A stretch of 64,000 bases of DNA, from positions 42,442,242-42,506,241 of the forward strand of contig CM055277.1 of assembly GCA_029237695.1 (NCBI GenBank). The letters are read 5' to 3'. The position numbers and the translations under genes are program-made. The DNA is from Conchocele bisecta (taxonomy: Eukaryota > Mollusca > Bivalvia > Lucinida > Thyasiridae). The notes under the pieces are model-generated. The model had not been told where the DNA came from, did no database searches, and saw nothing but the letters and a program-made list of their open reading frames with translations. Below are positions 1 to 8,947 of the stretch, piece by piece (within the stretch, counting starts at the first letter, position 1; the number at the start of each line of letters is the position of its first letter).

Positions 1-360
1 AACAGGATTTAGCTCTCAAATGGGTAAGTTAAATAAGCCGTATTTTTGTCAAAAATTCTTTTTTCGGCATGAAAAGGACAGGTGCACATCTTCAATACAT
101 GTAGAATATATGGGTGAAGTTTCACATTGATTGCTTGAATACATGTAGAAGAATACAATTCAAGAAAAAAGTCGACATAAGAACACACTGGATGAAAAAT
201 GCGTCCAAGATGGCCGCCAAAATTGCTGAAAAACACAAATCGGCACATTTATGCCTATATACAATATCAATGTGTCCAATTTTTATAGGTTGGCCTTAAT
301 GAACAAAATCCAAGATGGCCGCCAAAAATGACGGAATTACATATAAATCGGCATATCTCT
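1..360. repeat. Dispersed repeat fragments at window edge
   Basis: The first 20 bases match the 'aacaggatttagctctc' segment of the SINE-like copies near 9.53 and 10.49 kb. Next comes a unit resembling the 192-bp monomers at 11.4-12.1 kb ('gtgcacatcttcaat'). Two copies of a roughly 104-bp unit starting 'tccaagatggccgcc' follow (about 207 and 311). I see no coding region here. Confidence 0.55.
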
Positions 361-381
361 GCTTATACAATATATTATTGT

Positions 382-412
382 TTCCCCCGGACGAAAGTGT
401 TTCGTGGGGGAA
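382..412. other. Stem-loop (CCCCC/GGGGG stem)
   Basis: The left arm TTCCCCC..ACGAAA and right arm TTTCG-TGGGGGAA pair around a GTG loop with a 2-nt bulge. The hairpin lies directly before a minisatellite, as the hairpins of the pearl-type elements elsewhere in the window lie next to tandem arrays. It may be the end of such an element, but no partner motif was found. Confidence 0.45.
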
Positions 413-414
413 TG

Positions 415-880
415 AGGTATGGGTAAATGGGTATAGATGGCATAGTTACATGTTGATTGGGGGGCATGTGGTATGGGTACGGGCGTATAGCTGACATGGT
501 GTACGAGTGGGGGCATGAGGTATGGGTACAGTGGTATAGGTGACATGGGTGCATGTTGATAGGCGGACATGTGGTATGGGTAAAGGGGTATAGGTGACAT
601 GGGTATATGTTGAGTGTTGAATATACCCATGTCACCTATACCCCTGTACCTATACCACATGCACCCCCCCCACTGAACATGTACACATGTCACATATACC
701 ACTGTACCCATACCACATGTCCCCCACTCAACAACTACCCATGTCACCTATAACCATGTACCCAAACCACATATCCCCACCTCAAAATGTACCCATGCCA
801 TATATACCCCTGTAATCCCTTACCACTGCCCCCACTCTACATGTACAATGCCCTCTATACCCCTGTACCCATCTCGGTGG
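415..880. repeat. Minisatellite inverted on itself (foldback)
   Basis: From about 415 to 620 the plus strand repeats a degenerate unit of about 60 bp with core GGTATAGGTGACATGGGT. From about 627 to 870 the same unit runs as its reverse complement (ACCCATGTCACCTATACC). The switch point is near 624, so the two halves form one long imperfect palindrome. Open frames across it follow from the repeat's composition and are not called as genes. Confidence 0.8.
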
Positions 881-921
881 GTCACAGTGGGTGGACTGGA
901 AGTGATACCTAGAAGTGATAC

Positions 922-1103
922 CTTTGTAATATTCAACCATCTCGTTTCCACGTATGTCTGGACTTTCGTATTTTCCCGGTAGAGGGCTGAATTTCTCAGT
1001 TCATCTACTGCCTGGTCATTCATTTCTGCAGTAGGTGCTTGAGCAATCTTCCTAAGGGTAGCCAGTAGGAACTGCTTCTCCTCGTCCTTTAAATTGTTCT
1101 TCG
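922..1103 (-). CDS. MULE-transposase-like gene, downstream exon
   Basis: This is a 182-nt internal exon on the minus strand. It starts after TTACAG and ends AAAG before GTATCA. The first two bases complete the codon left open by the exon ending at 2836, giving an uninterrupted reading across the junction, and 60 codons follow. It encodes KNNLKDEEKQFLLATLRKI and ends VETRWLNITK. In MULE-like proteins of invertebrates, a helical segment with a late W-L-xx-(T/P)K follows the C-x-F-H...W motif, so the position is right. The next exon would lie left of 900, where only the inverted minisatellite is visible, so the gene is incomplete or broken. The exon match is convincing; its function in the host is unknown. 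Confidence 0.6.
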
Positions 1104-1690
1104 CTGTAATATATGTAGAGTCAATAGTGTTGAAGATAGAAAATCTATAGATACAAAGAGCGAAAAATAACAAAGGGGCATAACTCCAAAAGTAGTAATG
1201 CGAGAGTTGTGGCTCTTGCGCGTGACACACCTTTGACCTGATATGTATGCATTGGTGAAGTTTTGTTGAAGTATCCGATAAGGTGTTGACGCGGCGGCGG
1301 ACGCGGTGTGACAACGTCAAATCCATAGTATCATCAGGGGGATACAAATACTGGCACAACAAGAGTTGTCAGAAGACAACGAAGCTCGCCTGTGGCAGCC
1401 TCCACCAAAGGTGGCATATTTGTATAAAACATCCCAACATGTTACAGCATGCTAGAGAATCATGGGACACTTATTGTGTGATCCTGACATTGGGCTAAGG
1501 GTGATAGGTAAAATATAAGCTATAGCTATAGCATGGTAGAGGGCTATCAGACAAAAGCATGTATGAACTAGATTTATCAGTAAGTGAGGGTTTACAGAAT
1601 ATCTCCGCTTGAACCTGACCACTACTGAACACAGCAATCAAATTTTAGTATATACAATGTATGAAATATCAAGGTGTTCCCTGTAAAGAA
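1104..1690. other. Intronic dispersed repeats
   Basis: This stretch falls in the intron between the two MULE exons. It holds a dispersed repeat (about 1150-1340, with 'atgcgagagttgtggctcttg' and 'aatccatagtatc') that recurs near 4.25-4.4 kb and 28.98-29.15 kb. A fragment of the 168-bp unit follows (about 1480-1570), interrupted by about 80 bp (1571-1651) resembling the 5' end of the 161-bp-unit element at 5.56 kb. No exon was seen. Confidence 0.5.
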
Positions 1691-2627
1691 ACAGAAGTTA
1701 TAAGAAATTGACCCCAATAATAAATATGAACGTATTCTACCTTGACCCTGGGGTTAAGGGTGGGCGGTGGGTCAAGGATTTGCTGCAGCATGATAGAGGG
1801 TCATATGAGGAATGCATATATGAAATATGAAGCTGATCCAAGCAAAGAAACAGAAGTTATAACACATTTACCCCAAGGTTAAGTTTATGAACGCCCTAAG
1901 TATTTGACCTTGACCCTGGGGTTAGGGCTGGGCAGTGGGTCAAGGATTCGCTGCAGCATGATAGAGGGTCATGTGAGGAATGCATATATGAAATATGAAG
2001 CCGATCCAATCAAAGAAACAGAAGTTATAACGCATTTACCCCAAGGTTAAGTTTATGAACGCCCTAAGTATTTGACCTTGACCCTGGGGTTACGGGTGGG
2101 GGCTGTGGGTCATGGATTCGTTGCAGCATAATAGAGGGTCATGTGAGAAATGCATATATCAAATATAAAGCCGATCCAATCAAAGAAACAGAAGTTATAA
2201 CACATTTACCCCAAGGTTAAGTTTATGAACGCCCTAAGTATTTGACCTTGACCCTGGGGTTAAGGGTGGGCAGTGGGTCAAGGATTCGCTGCAGCATGAT
2301 AGAGGGTCATGTGAGGAATGCATATGAAATATGAAGCCGATCCAATCAAAGAAACAGAACTTATAACACATTTACCCCAAGGTTAAGTTTATGAACGCCA
2401 TAAGTATTTGACCTTGACCCTGGGGCTAAGGGTGGGCAGTGGGTCAAGGATTCGCTGCAGCATGATAGAGGGTCATGTGAGGAAAGCATATATGAAACAT
2501 GAAGCCGATCCAATCGAAGAAACAGCAGTTATAACACATTTACCCGAAGGTTAAGTTTGTGGACGCTGACGCCGACGCCGAGGATATGCCATAAGCTCTT
2601 CTGCACTTCGTGCAGGCAAGCTAAAAA
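1690..2627 (+). mobile_element. Pearl/HINE-like element with ~168-bp tandem core
   Basis: Six head-to-tail units begin at the 'aacag(a/c)a-gttata' marks near 1689, 1848, 2018, 2187, 2353 and 2521, with spacing of about 160-170 bp. Each carries TTGACCTTGACCC or a close variant. The array runs into a GACGCC-type microsatellite (2562-2584) and a hairpin at 2594-2622 (AGCT..CTGCAC-TTC-GTGCAG..AGCT), followed by AAAAA. This order of core, microsatellite, hairpin and A-run is the plan of bivalve pearl elements, considered non-autonomous Helentron relatives. The 5' end is not clear and may be chimeric. The whole unit lies in the intron of the MULE-like gene. Confidence 0.65.
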
Positions 2628-2835
2628 GGAACTGTTCAAAAACATCAAATGAGCAGTGTACAACAGGACACAACTGTGTAAATACTAGGCGGACCGGAAA
2701 TATTTTCGGCGACGTGCTGTAATATGTCGAGGTAAAGTCACATAGTGAATATCGTGAAAATCGGTGCATTTGTAGTCCAGTTATACAAAAAACTTAAAAT
2801 CAACAATAAATACATGCCTCGGTATAATAACTTAC

Positions 2836-3379
2836 TTTCTCTGGTCCATCGGTTCCATGCTTGTTCCACATGGAAGTTGCACAGGTACTTCTCCGTGTCT
2901 GGAAATACGCATTGTAGGGCTTGGAATTCTTGTTCTGAATAATCCAGCATAAAGAACTTGGGGTTCCAGTCTGGATTCCATTCCTTCAACAGGGACAATG
3001 CTTCAGTGATACATGGGGTCGATTCATTCTCACAGATAAATTCCATTATAGGTACGTAAGACACATTTGTTCGACAACGGACCATGAACAGCGGTAGAGC
3101 GTACTTCGTGGTTTTGTAAGTAGCATCTAGCAACACCATGTCCCCATATTTGTGCAGCAACTTCTTCTGATCCGCAGTCTGATGGGCAAAGAGGAAAGTG
3201 CTGTTGTATACTTCATTCCTATCCTCATCCTCTATGTCAGAAGGATCGGACTCATCAACAGGGAAAGCTGTTGCGGATTTCACAATGGTTGGTGTCACTT
3301 TACTGTGAGTGTCCATCGCTTCTGTACATTTTCTTAGTAAGAATGTGTCACTTGGTTTGGACACACGCCACTCATCAAC
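2836..3379 (-). CDS. MULE-transposase-like gene, catalytic-core exon
   Basis: This minus-strand exon encodes a MULE transposase core. In order it shows a VDEWRV start, FLFAHQTADQKKLL, then LLDATYKTTKYALPLF with the first catalytic Asp. Next come TNVSYVPIMEFICENE, a second acidic block (FMLDYSEQE), and LCNFHVEQAWNRW, the C-x-F-H...W motif of the superfamily. The donor is GAAA before GTAAGT at 2835, in phase 1, matching the exon at 1103. The acceptor is inferred at AAAAAAAG before GTTGATG; the sequence upstream is a CT-rich 38-bp minisatellite, so the start is uncertain. The frame is open with no stop. Such genes in molluscs are usually transposon copies and sometimes domesticated; I cannot tell which this is. 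Confidence 0.72.
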
Positions 3380-3394
3380 CTTTTTTTCCAGTGT

Positions 3395-4003
3395 AGCCAG
3401 GTGATAAATGTGTGCAAGTGTGGTGAGTGTAGAGTCAGGTGATGAATGTGTATTAGTGTGGTGATTGTAGAGCCAGGTGATGAATGTGTATAACAGTGGT
3501 GAGTGTAGAGCCAGGTGATGAATGTGTATAACAGTGGTGAGTGTAGAGCCAGGTGATGAATGTGTATAACAGTTGGTGATTGTAGAGCCAGGTGATGAAT
3601 GTGGTTGTAACAGTGGTGATTGTAGAGCCAGGTGATGAATGTGTATAACAGTGGTGATTGTAGAGCCAGGTGATGAATGTGTATAACAGTGGTGATTGTA
3701 GAGCCAGGTGATGAATGTGTATAACAGTGGTGATTGTAGAGCCAGGTGATGAATGTGTATACCAGTGGTGAGTGTAGAGCCAGGTGATGAATGTGTATAA
3801 CAGTGGTGATTGTAGAGCCAGGTGATGAATGTGTATAACAGTGGTGATTGTAGAGCCAGGAGGTGATGAATGTGTATAACAGTGGTTGATTGTAGAAGCC
3901 AGATGATGAATGTGTATAACAGTGGTGAGTGTAGAGCCAGGTGATGAATGTGTATAACAGTGGTGATTGTAGAGCAAGGTGATGAATGTGTATAACAGTG
4001 GAC
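3395..4003. repeat. 38-bp minisatellite (~16 copies)
   Basis: The unit is GTGGTGATTGTAGAGCCAGG plus TGATGAATGTGTATAACA, 38 bp, with small indels and A/T variants. Because 38 is not divisible by 3 and the unit lacks minus-strand stops, all three minus frames stay open for 170-440 codons. Those long His/Thr/Ser-rich readings are composition artefacts. The array abuts the inferred splice acceptor of the MULE core exon and ends at 4003 inside what looks like a truncated family-G hairpin. Confidence 0.9.
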
Positions 4004-4005
4004 GG

Positions 4006-5280
4006 CCTTCGGCTCAGGTGAGCTAAAAACTTTAACCAAAACTTGAATGTAAGTTTCCAAGTCATTTGACCTTGACCTTGACGGTCAAGGCTACATGGGT
4101 GGGTAGTAGCATGAATATATGGATAGTCATAAACATCCATACCAATTTACAGACCATCCCACAGTTGTAGGAGGATATACGAGTAAAACGAAAAACTTTA
4201 ACCAAAACTTGAATGTAAGTTTCTAAGTCAGGGTGCCTTCTTTCTTTTGCGGGACACTCCGTATACCTGATATATATGTAGTGTGAAGTTTTGTTTAAAA
4301 ATTCCATGCGGTATTCGAGTTATTAGTCCGAAAACCAAAAGGGTCTGCGGATGCGCTGTGACGACGTCAAATCCATAGTTTCCCCCGACTTTCCCCATAG
4401 TATCCCCGAACCTGTAGTGCTAGACCACCATCGATTTGTCCGATATTATTCATACTACTACTGTACATGTCTAAAGTTATTAATAAAAGGATAAAGTTTT
4501 GACTTATCCGATTTCAACAAAAATTGCACCAGAGTGATCGCCTCTTCAATATCTTAGATTTGGTATATGACATGAAATTTGACCCCCCTGGCCATGCCCA
4601 TTTTTGATCCCGCGGTCACGATTTTAACAACTATGACAGAGCATAAGTGGTCAATCATTCCTACTAAGTTTCGTTGAAATCCGGCTGGCGGTTCTTTAGA
4701 AGATTTTTTAAGAATTTGTGCCATTTTCAGACGGCGCCCATCTTGGATTACGTAATGACGTTATTTAACAATTTTGTAATCCCCCTACCTAAGAACCATG
4801 ACCATGAACTTTGATGACTATGGGCCTAATGGTTACCGAGGAGAAGACGTTTGAAAATGTTCACGGACGACGACGGACACATTGCGGTAACAAACGCACC
4901 ATCAAATTCCGGTTTACATACAGTAACAGACAAAATTTTCTAGTTGTACCTTGTGACTCTACGAATAAACAGCTTGGCAGAACAGTTAACCTTCCTCGAG
5001 GGCTGTATAAGAAATCGCTTATTTCTTATATACTGATGATCATTACTCGTCTGTTTCTGAAATGTGACAAAACAGGATCTACACTGGTGACAAAGTTAAC
5101 AAGAAAAATATTTGTACAACAAAATGCCACAGCTGGTGATGATATAAGATTTGTGTTTTGCATGGTCAGTAGTTGAAACGAAAACATGGATATGCCCCCG
5201 TGGCATACTGTACTATTAAAGTGAAGATTGTTGAAAAAAAAAATATAATAAAAAATGTCTAAGTAATTTATCAACATTTA
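4006..5280. other. Repeat-rich intron: truncated hairpin, family-G copy, unassigned open frame
   Basis: 4006-4033 keeps the right arm of a family-G hairpin (CTCAGGTGAGC then TAAAAA). TGACCTTGACC blocks follow near 4070, and a dispersed repeat occupies about 4240-4400. A family-G body occupies about 4490-4880 ('gaccccc', 'catcttgg', 'gaagattttttaagaattt'). A plus frame open from 4811 to 5176 ends GDDIRFVFCMVSS and is followed by an A-rich stretch near 5233. It could be a processed-pseudogene tail, but I do not recognise it. If the 7.06-kb exon belongs to the same MULE gene, at least one more exon should lie here. Confidence 0.4.
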
Positions 5281-5560
5281 TGCAATGCACATGCGAAGTA
5301 TCAAGATTTTGCATGAAAGGAAACAGAAGATATAAAGAAACGAACGATAATGTTAAGTTTATAAATGCACTAAGTTGTGAACCTGACCTTGACCTTGGGT
5401 GCATCGGGCGATAGTGGATTTGACACAGCGCGATAGAGGACCATCAGAGCAATGCACATGCAAAGTATGAAAGGAAACAGAAGATATAAAGAAACGAACG
5501 ATAATGTTAAGTTTGTGGAAAAGTTAACGGACACACGCAAGACAGCAACAACTAGATCTG
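5280..5560 (+). repeat. Diverged ~165-bp tandem units
   Basis: Nearly two copies of a unit share 'aatgcacatgc', 'ggaaacagaagatataaag' and 'cctgaccttgacctt'. It is related in plan, and weakly in sequence, to the 168-bp unit at 1.7-2.6 kb. It runs directly into the 161-bp-unit element. Confidence 0.55.
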
Positions 5561-6655
5561 TCAGTAAGCGAGGGCTTACGGAAATACCCCCCGTTTGAAC
5601 CCTGACCACAACTGAACACAATCAAGTTTTAGCAACAGTGACCTTGACCTAGAACAGACAAAACCCATATTCAATAGGTGTCTGGCCATCATTGATATCA
5701 AAGCACATGTAAAGTTTCATGAAGATCGGACACACAGAACTCATGTTATCGTGCGGAAACCAAAATGTTACACAAATATCAATCTATTTTGAGCAACAGT
5801 GACCTTGACCATGGACAGACAAAACCCATATTCAATAGGTGTCTTGCCATCATTGATATCAAAGCAAATGTGAAGATTCATGAAGATCGGACACACAGAA
5901 CTCAAGTTATCGTGCGGAAACCAAAATGTTACACAAATATCAATCTATTTTTAGCAACAGTGACCTTGACCTTTGTCGGACGTAACCCATATTCAATAGG
6001 TGTCTTGCCGTCATTGAGATAAGTGTACATGTGAAGTTTGATAAAGATCGGAGGAATAGAAGTAAAGTTATCGTGCGGAAACCAAAATGTTACACAAATA
6101 TCAATCTATTTTTAGCAACAGTGACCTTGACCTTTGTCGGACGTAACCCATATTCAATAGGTGTCTTGCCGTCATTGAGATAAGTGTACATGTGAAGTTT
6201 GATAAAGATCGGAGGAATAGAAGTAAAGTTATCGTGCGGAAACCAAAATGTTACACAAATATCAAAGTATTTTCAGCAACAGTGACCTTGACCTTTGTCG
6301 GACGTAACCCATATTCAATAGGTGTCTTGCCGTCATTGAGATAAGTGTACATGTAAAGTTTGATAAAGATCAGAGGAAGAGAAGTAAAGTTATCGTGCGG
6401 AAACCAAAATGTTACACAAATATCAAAGTCTTTTCAGCAACAGTGACCTTGACCTTGAACGGACAAAACCCATATTCAATAGGTGTCTTGCCGTCAGTGA
6501 GATAAGTGCACATGTGAAGTTTCACGAAGATCAGAGGAAGGAAACTAAAGTTATCGTGCGGAAACCAAAATGTTACGGACGGACGAACGCACGGACGCAC
6601 GGACGAGGTGAAACCAGTATACCCCCCCACAACTATCGTTGCGGGGGGTATAAAG
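5560..6655 (+). mobile_element. Pearl/HINE-like element with 161-bp tandem core
   Basis: Six TGACCTTGACC marks lie at 5638, 5799, 5960, 6121, 6282 and 6443, that is, 161 bp apart every time. The core is followed by a GGACG/GCACGGACG microsatellite (6575-6606). Then comes a strong hairpin at about 6623-6652 with arms TATACCCCCC..CAAC and GTTG..GGGGGGTATA. A subterminal copy of ATACCCCCCG at 5584-5593 is the exact inverse of the right arm of that hairpin. The 5' end reads ACTAGATCTG. This gives the full plan of a pearl-type non-autonomous Helentron relative. It resembles bivalve satellites of about 160 bp in unit length, but sequence identity to any named satellite is untested. Confidence 0.75.
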
Positions 6656-6676
6656 ACAGACGGACAGTGCCATACC

Positions 6677-6716
6677 ATAATATGTCCCGTTTTTCAAACG
6701 GGCGTATAAAAAAGAA
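6677..6716. other. Terminal-type hairpin CCCGTTT-TTC-AAACGGG
   Basis: The arms ATATGTCCCGTTT and AAACGGGCGTAT pair with one bulge and one wobble and are followed by AAAAAA. A GACGGACAG microsatellite precedes it. The CGTTTT/AAAACG core is shared with the hairpins at 7866, 12162 and 41033, while the outer stem differs. It is probably the 3' end of another non-autonomous element abutting the previous one. Confidence 0.55.
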
Positions 6717-6858
6717 TAATTAATTAATTTTTTTCAACTATATACAACTAAAAGATTAATCTGGCCATTTATTTTAGGGGCAGGTGGGGATGGAATCTGG
6801 CTCTGCTCATTAATTTGTTGTGGCCTAACAGCCAGGAAATATCTCACATTTATCTCAC

Positions 6859-7058
6859 CTGGAAAACTCATGGACGAGAGAAAAGAATCATACATTACTG
6901 TACCGTACTCTGCTACGAGACTCCGCTTGTGTGGCTTGCCATACTGACAACACCGAATGACAGTGTTGTCCAAAGTGAATGGAATACCATCCTTGATGTC
7001 GTCGTACTGCCACACGAGCCTTCGTGCACTCTTTACTTTCCTCTTTATATCGTCACTC
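6859..7058 (-). CDS. Upstream exon, possibly of the MULE/CARF-like gene
   Basis: This 200-nt minus-strand exon has a good acceptor (CTGTTACTAG) and a strong donor (CCAG before GTGAGA). It encodes SDDIKRKVKSARRLVWQYDD, then IPFTLDNTVIRCCQYGKP. The I-P-F...(D/E)CQ-(F/Y)G pattern recalls the region before the zinc-binding segment in CARF/ALS2CR8-like and related MULE proteins. This is a memory-based resemblance, not a search hit. It lies 3.5 kb upstream of the MULE core exon on the same strand. The splice phases do not join directly (phase 1 against phase 0), so an intermediate exon is needed or it is a separate fragment. Confidence 0.45.
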
Positions 7059-7116
7059 CTAGTAACAGAAAAATAATAATCTACATTTATACAAAATCTA
7101 ATGCACCAGTTAATGG

Positions 7117-7412
7117 AAATCCCCGCCCACCCTGGCCCGGGGAATAGCAGGGCTTTACCGGGCATACCCACGGGGTTTTAATCCTTTTTCGATTCCCCGC
7201 AGTACCGGGACTACGCCGGGGTTTTAACTTAGCCAAAAACTGCCAGGACGTAACCCCGGGGGAATTAACATTCAGAATGCGGAGCCTATTACCATGATTA
7301 CCCGGGATTTAACCAGCCAGATTGCCCCGCACTGCAGGGACTACCCCGGGGCTTTAACTGGAGCAAAATTAAAAGCCCTGCTATTCCCCGGGCCAGTGGG
7401 TGCAGGGATTTA
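7117..7412. mobile_element. MITE-like element with ~40-bp terminal inverted repeats
   Basis: The left end (7118-7157, TGGCCCGGGGAATAGCAGGG) and right end (7371-7411, CCCTGCTATTCCCCGGGCCA) are inverted copies over about 40 bp with a few differences. The 296-bp unit contains further CCCCGGGGTTTTAA-like motifs and no ORF. I could not fix a target duplication. It sits 60 bp upstream of the exon ending at 7058. Confidence 0.65.
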
Positions 7413-7865
7413 TTTACATTGATTGGTGCATAACATGTTGGGCCACACTACTTAGCACAGTTATGCACTAGTCAATTGTAATCCCCCCCCCCCCCCACCC
7501 CCCCAGTCCGGGACATAGCGGGGCATAGCGGGGCTAAACCCTGGGTTATACAAAAAAAAATCAGATTCCGATTCAGAACTGCCGTCACCATTTTTACGTG
7601 TAGTTCTTCATTGTAGGACTGATCTATCAGATTTGTAACCTTGACAGCGGTGTATTTGCGTTTCCTGGTGGACATGGCAATATCACAAAACTGACAACAT
7701 CTGTCAACATGTCACAAACCAGAAACTTCATTTTATTTTCATTTTGTGTTATTTTCTCATTTTTGTTCTTGGGGACCGTACACCGCTAGTTATGGAGTGC
7801 GTTTTATGCCCTTGAAAGCTCTGTGACCACCGCTGTACCCGTGCCAGTTTTCTATGGAGTATTTT
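7413..7865. other. Gene-free stretch with a poly-C run
   Basis: The stretch contains a C-run near 7484-7500 and otherwise unremarkable AT-rich sequence. No exon or recognised repeat was seen. Confidence 0.4.
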
Positions 7866-8460
7866 TATGCCACCGGTTTTGAAAAAACGGGTGGCATATT
7901 GTTTTCGGACCGTCCGTCTGTCAGTCCATCTGTCCGTCCGTCCGTCAGTCCGTCAGTCCGTCACACTTTCGGTTAACCAGTTCGTAACAGTTTCTCAAAC
8001 TGGCCATATCATCTTCATTTCTTGCTCAATTGCTTCAATATTCCAATACATCATTCATTGGTATGCATGCCACACCTGCCTTGCCATAATTTATACGTCC
8101 TTCACATTTTTAACAAAAATATCACCGTTTTCACTTAGCCACTTTCGGTTAACCACTTCGTTAACCACTTGAAATATTGAAGCAATTGAGCAAGAAATGA
8201 AGATGATATGGCCAGTTTGAGAAACTGTTACAAACTGGTTAACCGAAAAATGGCTAAGTTAAAATGCTGAAATTTTTGTTAAAAATGTGGAGGACGTATA
8301 AATTATGGCAAGGCAGGTGTGACATACATACCAATGAATGATGTATTGAAATATTGAAGCAATTGAGCAAGAAATGTAGATGATATGACAAGTTTGAGAA
8401 ACTGTTATGAACTGGTTAACCGAAAGTGTGACGGACGGACGGACGGACGGACTGACGTAC
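7866..8460 (-). mobile_element. Long fold-back element with terminal hairpin and CCGT microsatellites
   Basis: It begins with a hairpin at 7866-7898 (TATGCCACC-g-GTTTT / AAAACgGGTGGCATA, one mismatch), then (CCGT)n-type sequence. The segment about 7965-8125 ('ggttaaccagttcgtaac', 'gctcaattgcttcaatatt') returns as reverse complement at about 8165-8235 and again at 8255-8430. The unit ends in GACGGACGGACGG at 8429-8451. Much of it is therefore self-complementary. The terminal hairpin matches the end at 41.03-41.06 kb, so this is a family, read here in reverse. It has no coding capacity. Confidence 0.65.
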
Positions 8461-8464
8461 ACAC

Positions 8465-8945
8465 GAGAGATACATTGTGCAGATTTGGTATTGTGAGGTT
8501 AATTCTTCTGTGTAATGAGTTATTGTGAGGTGCATATTGAGATTTCTTACGAGAGGTACTTTATGAGGTTTTTTGTCTGCAAAACATTGTGGGGTTTTGT
8601 CTAACCATTGTGAGTTCTTCCTTTATGGAGGGTCAAGGTCATGTGGTTTTGTCTAACCATTGTGAGGTTCTTCCTTTATGGAGGGTCAAGGTCATGTTTT
8701 GTCTAACCATTGTGGGAGGTGGGGTCCTTACCTTTATGGAGGGTCAAGGTCATGGGGTTTTGTCTAACCATTGTGAGGTTCTTCCTTTATAGGTGGGTCA
8801 AGGTCAAGTGATGGGGTTTTGTCTAACCATTTGTGAGGTTCTTTCTTTATGGTAGGGTCAAGATCATGGGGTTTTGTGTCCAACCATTGTGAGGTTCTTC
8901 CTTTATGGAGTGTCACGGTCATGGGGTTCTGTCTAACCATTGTGA
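8465..8945 (+). repeat. ~53-58-bp tandem array
   Basis: About seven units carry 'gttttgtctaaccattgtgagg' in two parts (GTTTTGTCTAACCATTG, TGAGGTTCTTCCTTTATGG) and 'agggtcaaggtcatg'. The AGGTCAAGGTCA block is again once per unit. The TTGTGGGGTTTT word links it to the 109-bp satellite at 16.5 and 33-37 kb. The open frames are artefacts. Confidence 0.75.
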
Positions 8946-8947
8946 GG

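Noticed and set aside
3334..4140. His/Thr-rich 170-440-codon frames
   Set aside because: 38-bp minisatellite lacking stops in all three frames; only the MULE part downstream is real.
4811..5176. 121-codon plus frame as a gene
   Set aside because: The 5' half reads family-G repeat; the 3' half is coding-like but no family or splice support was found. Kept only as a note.
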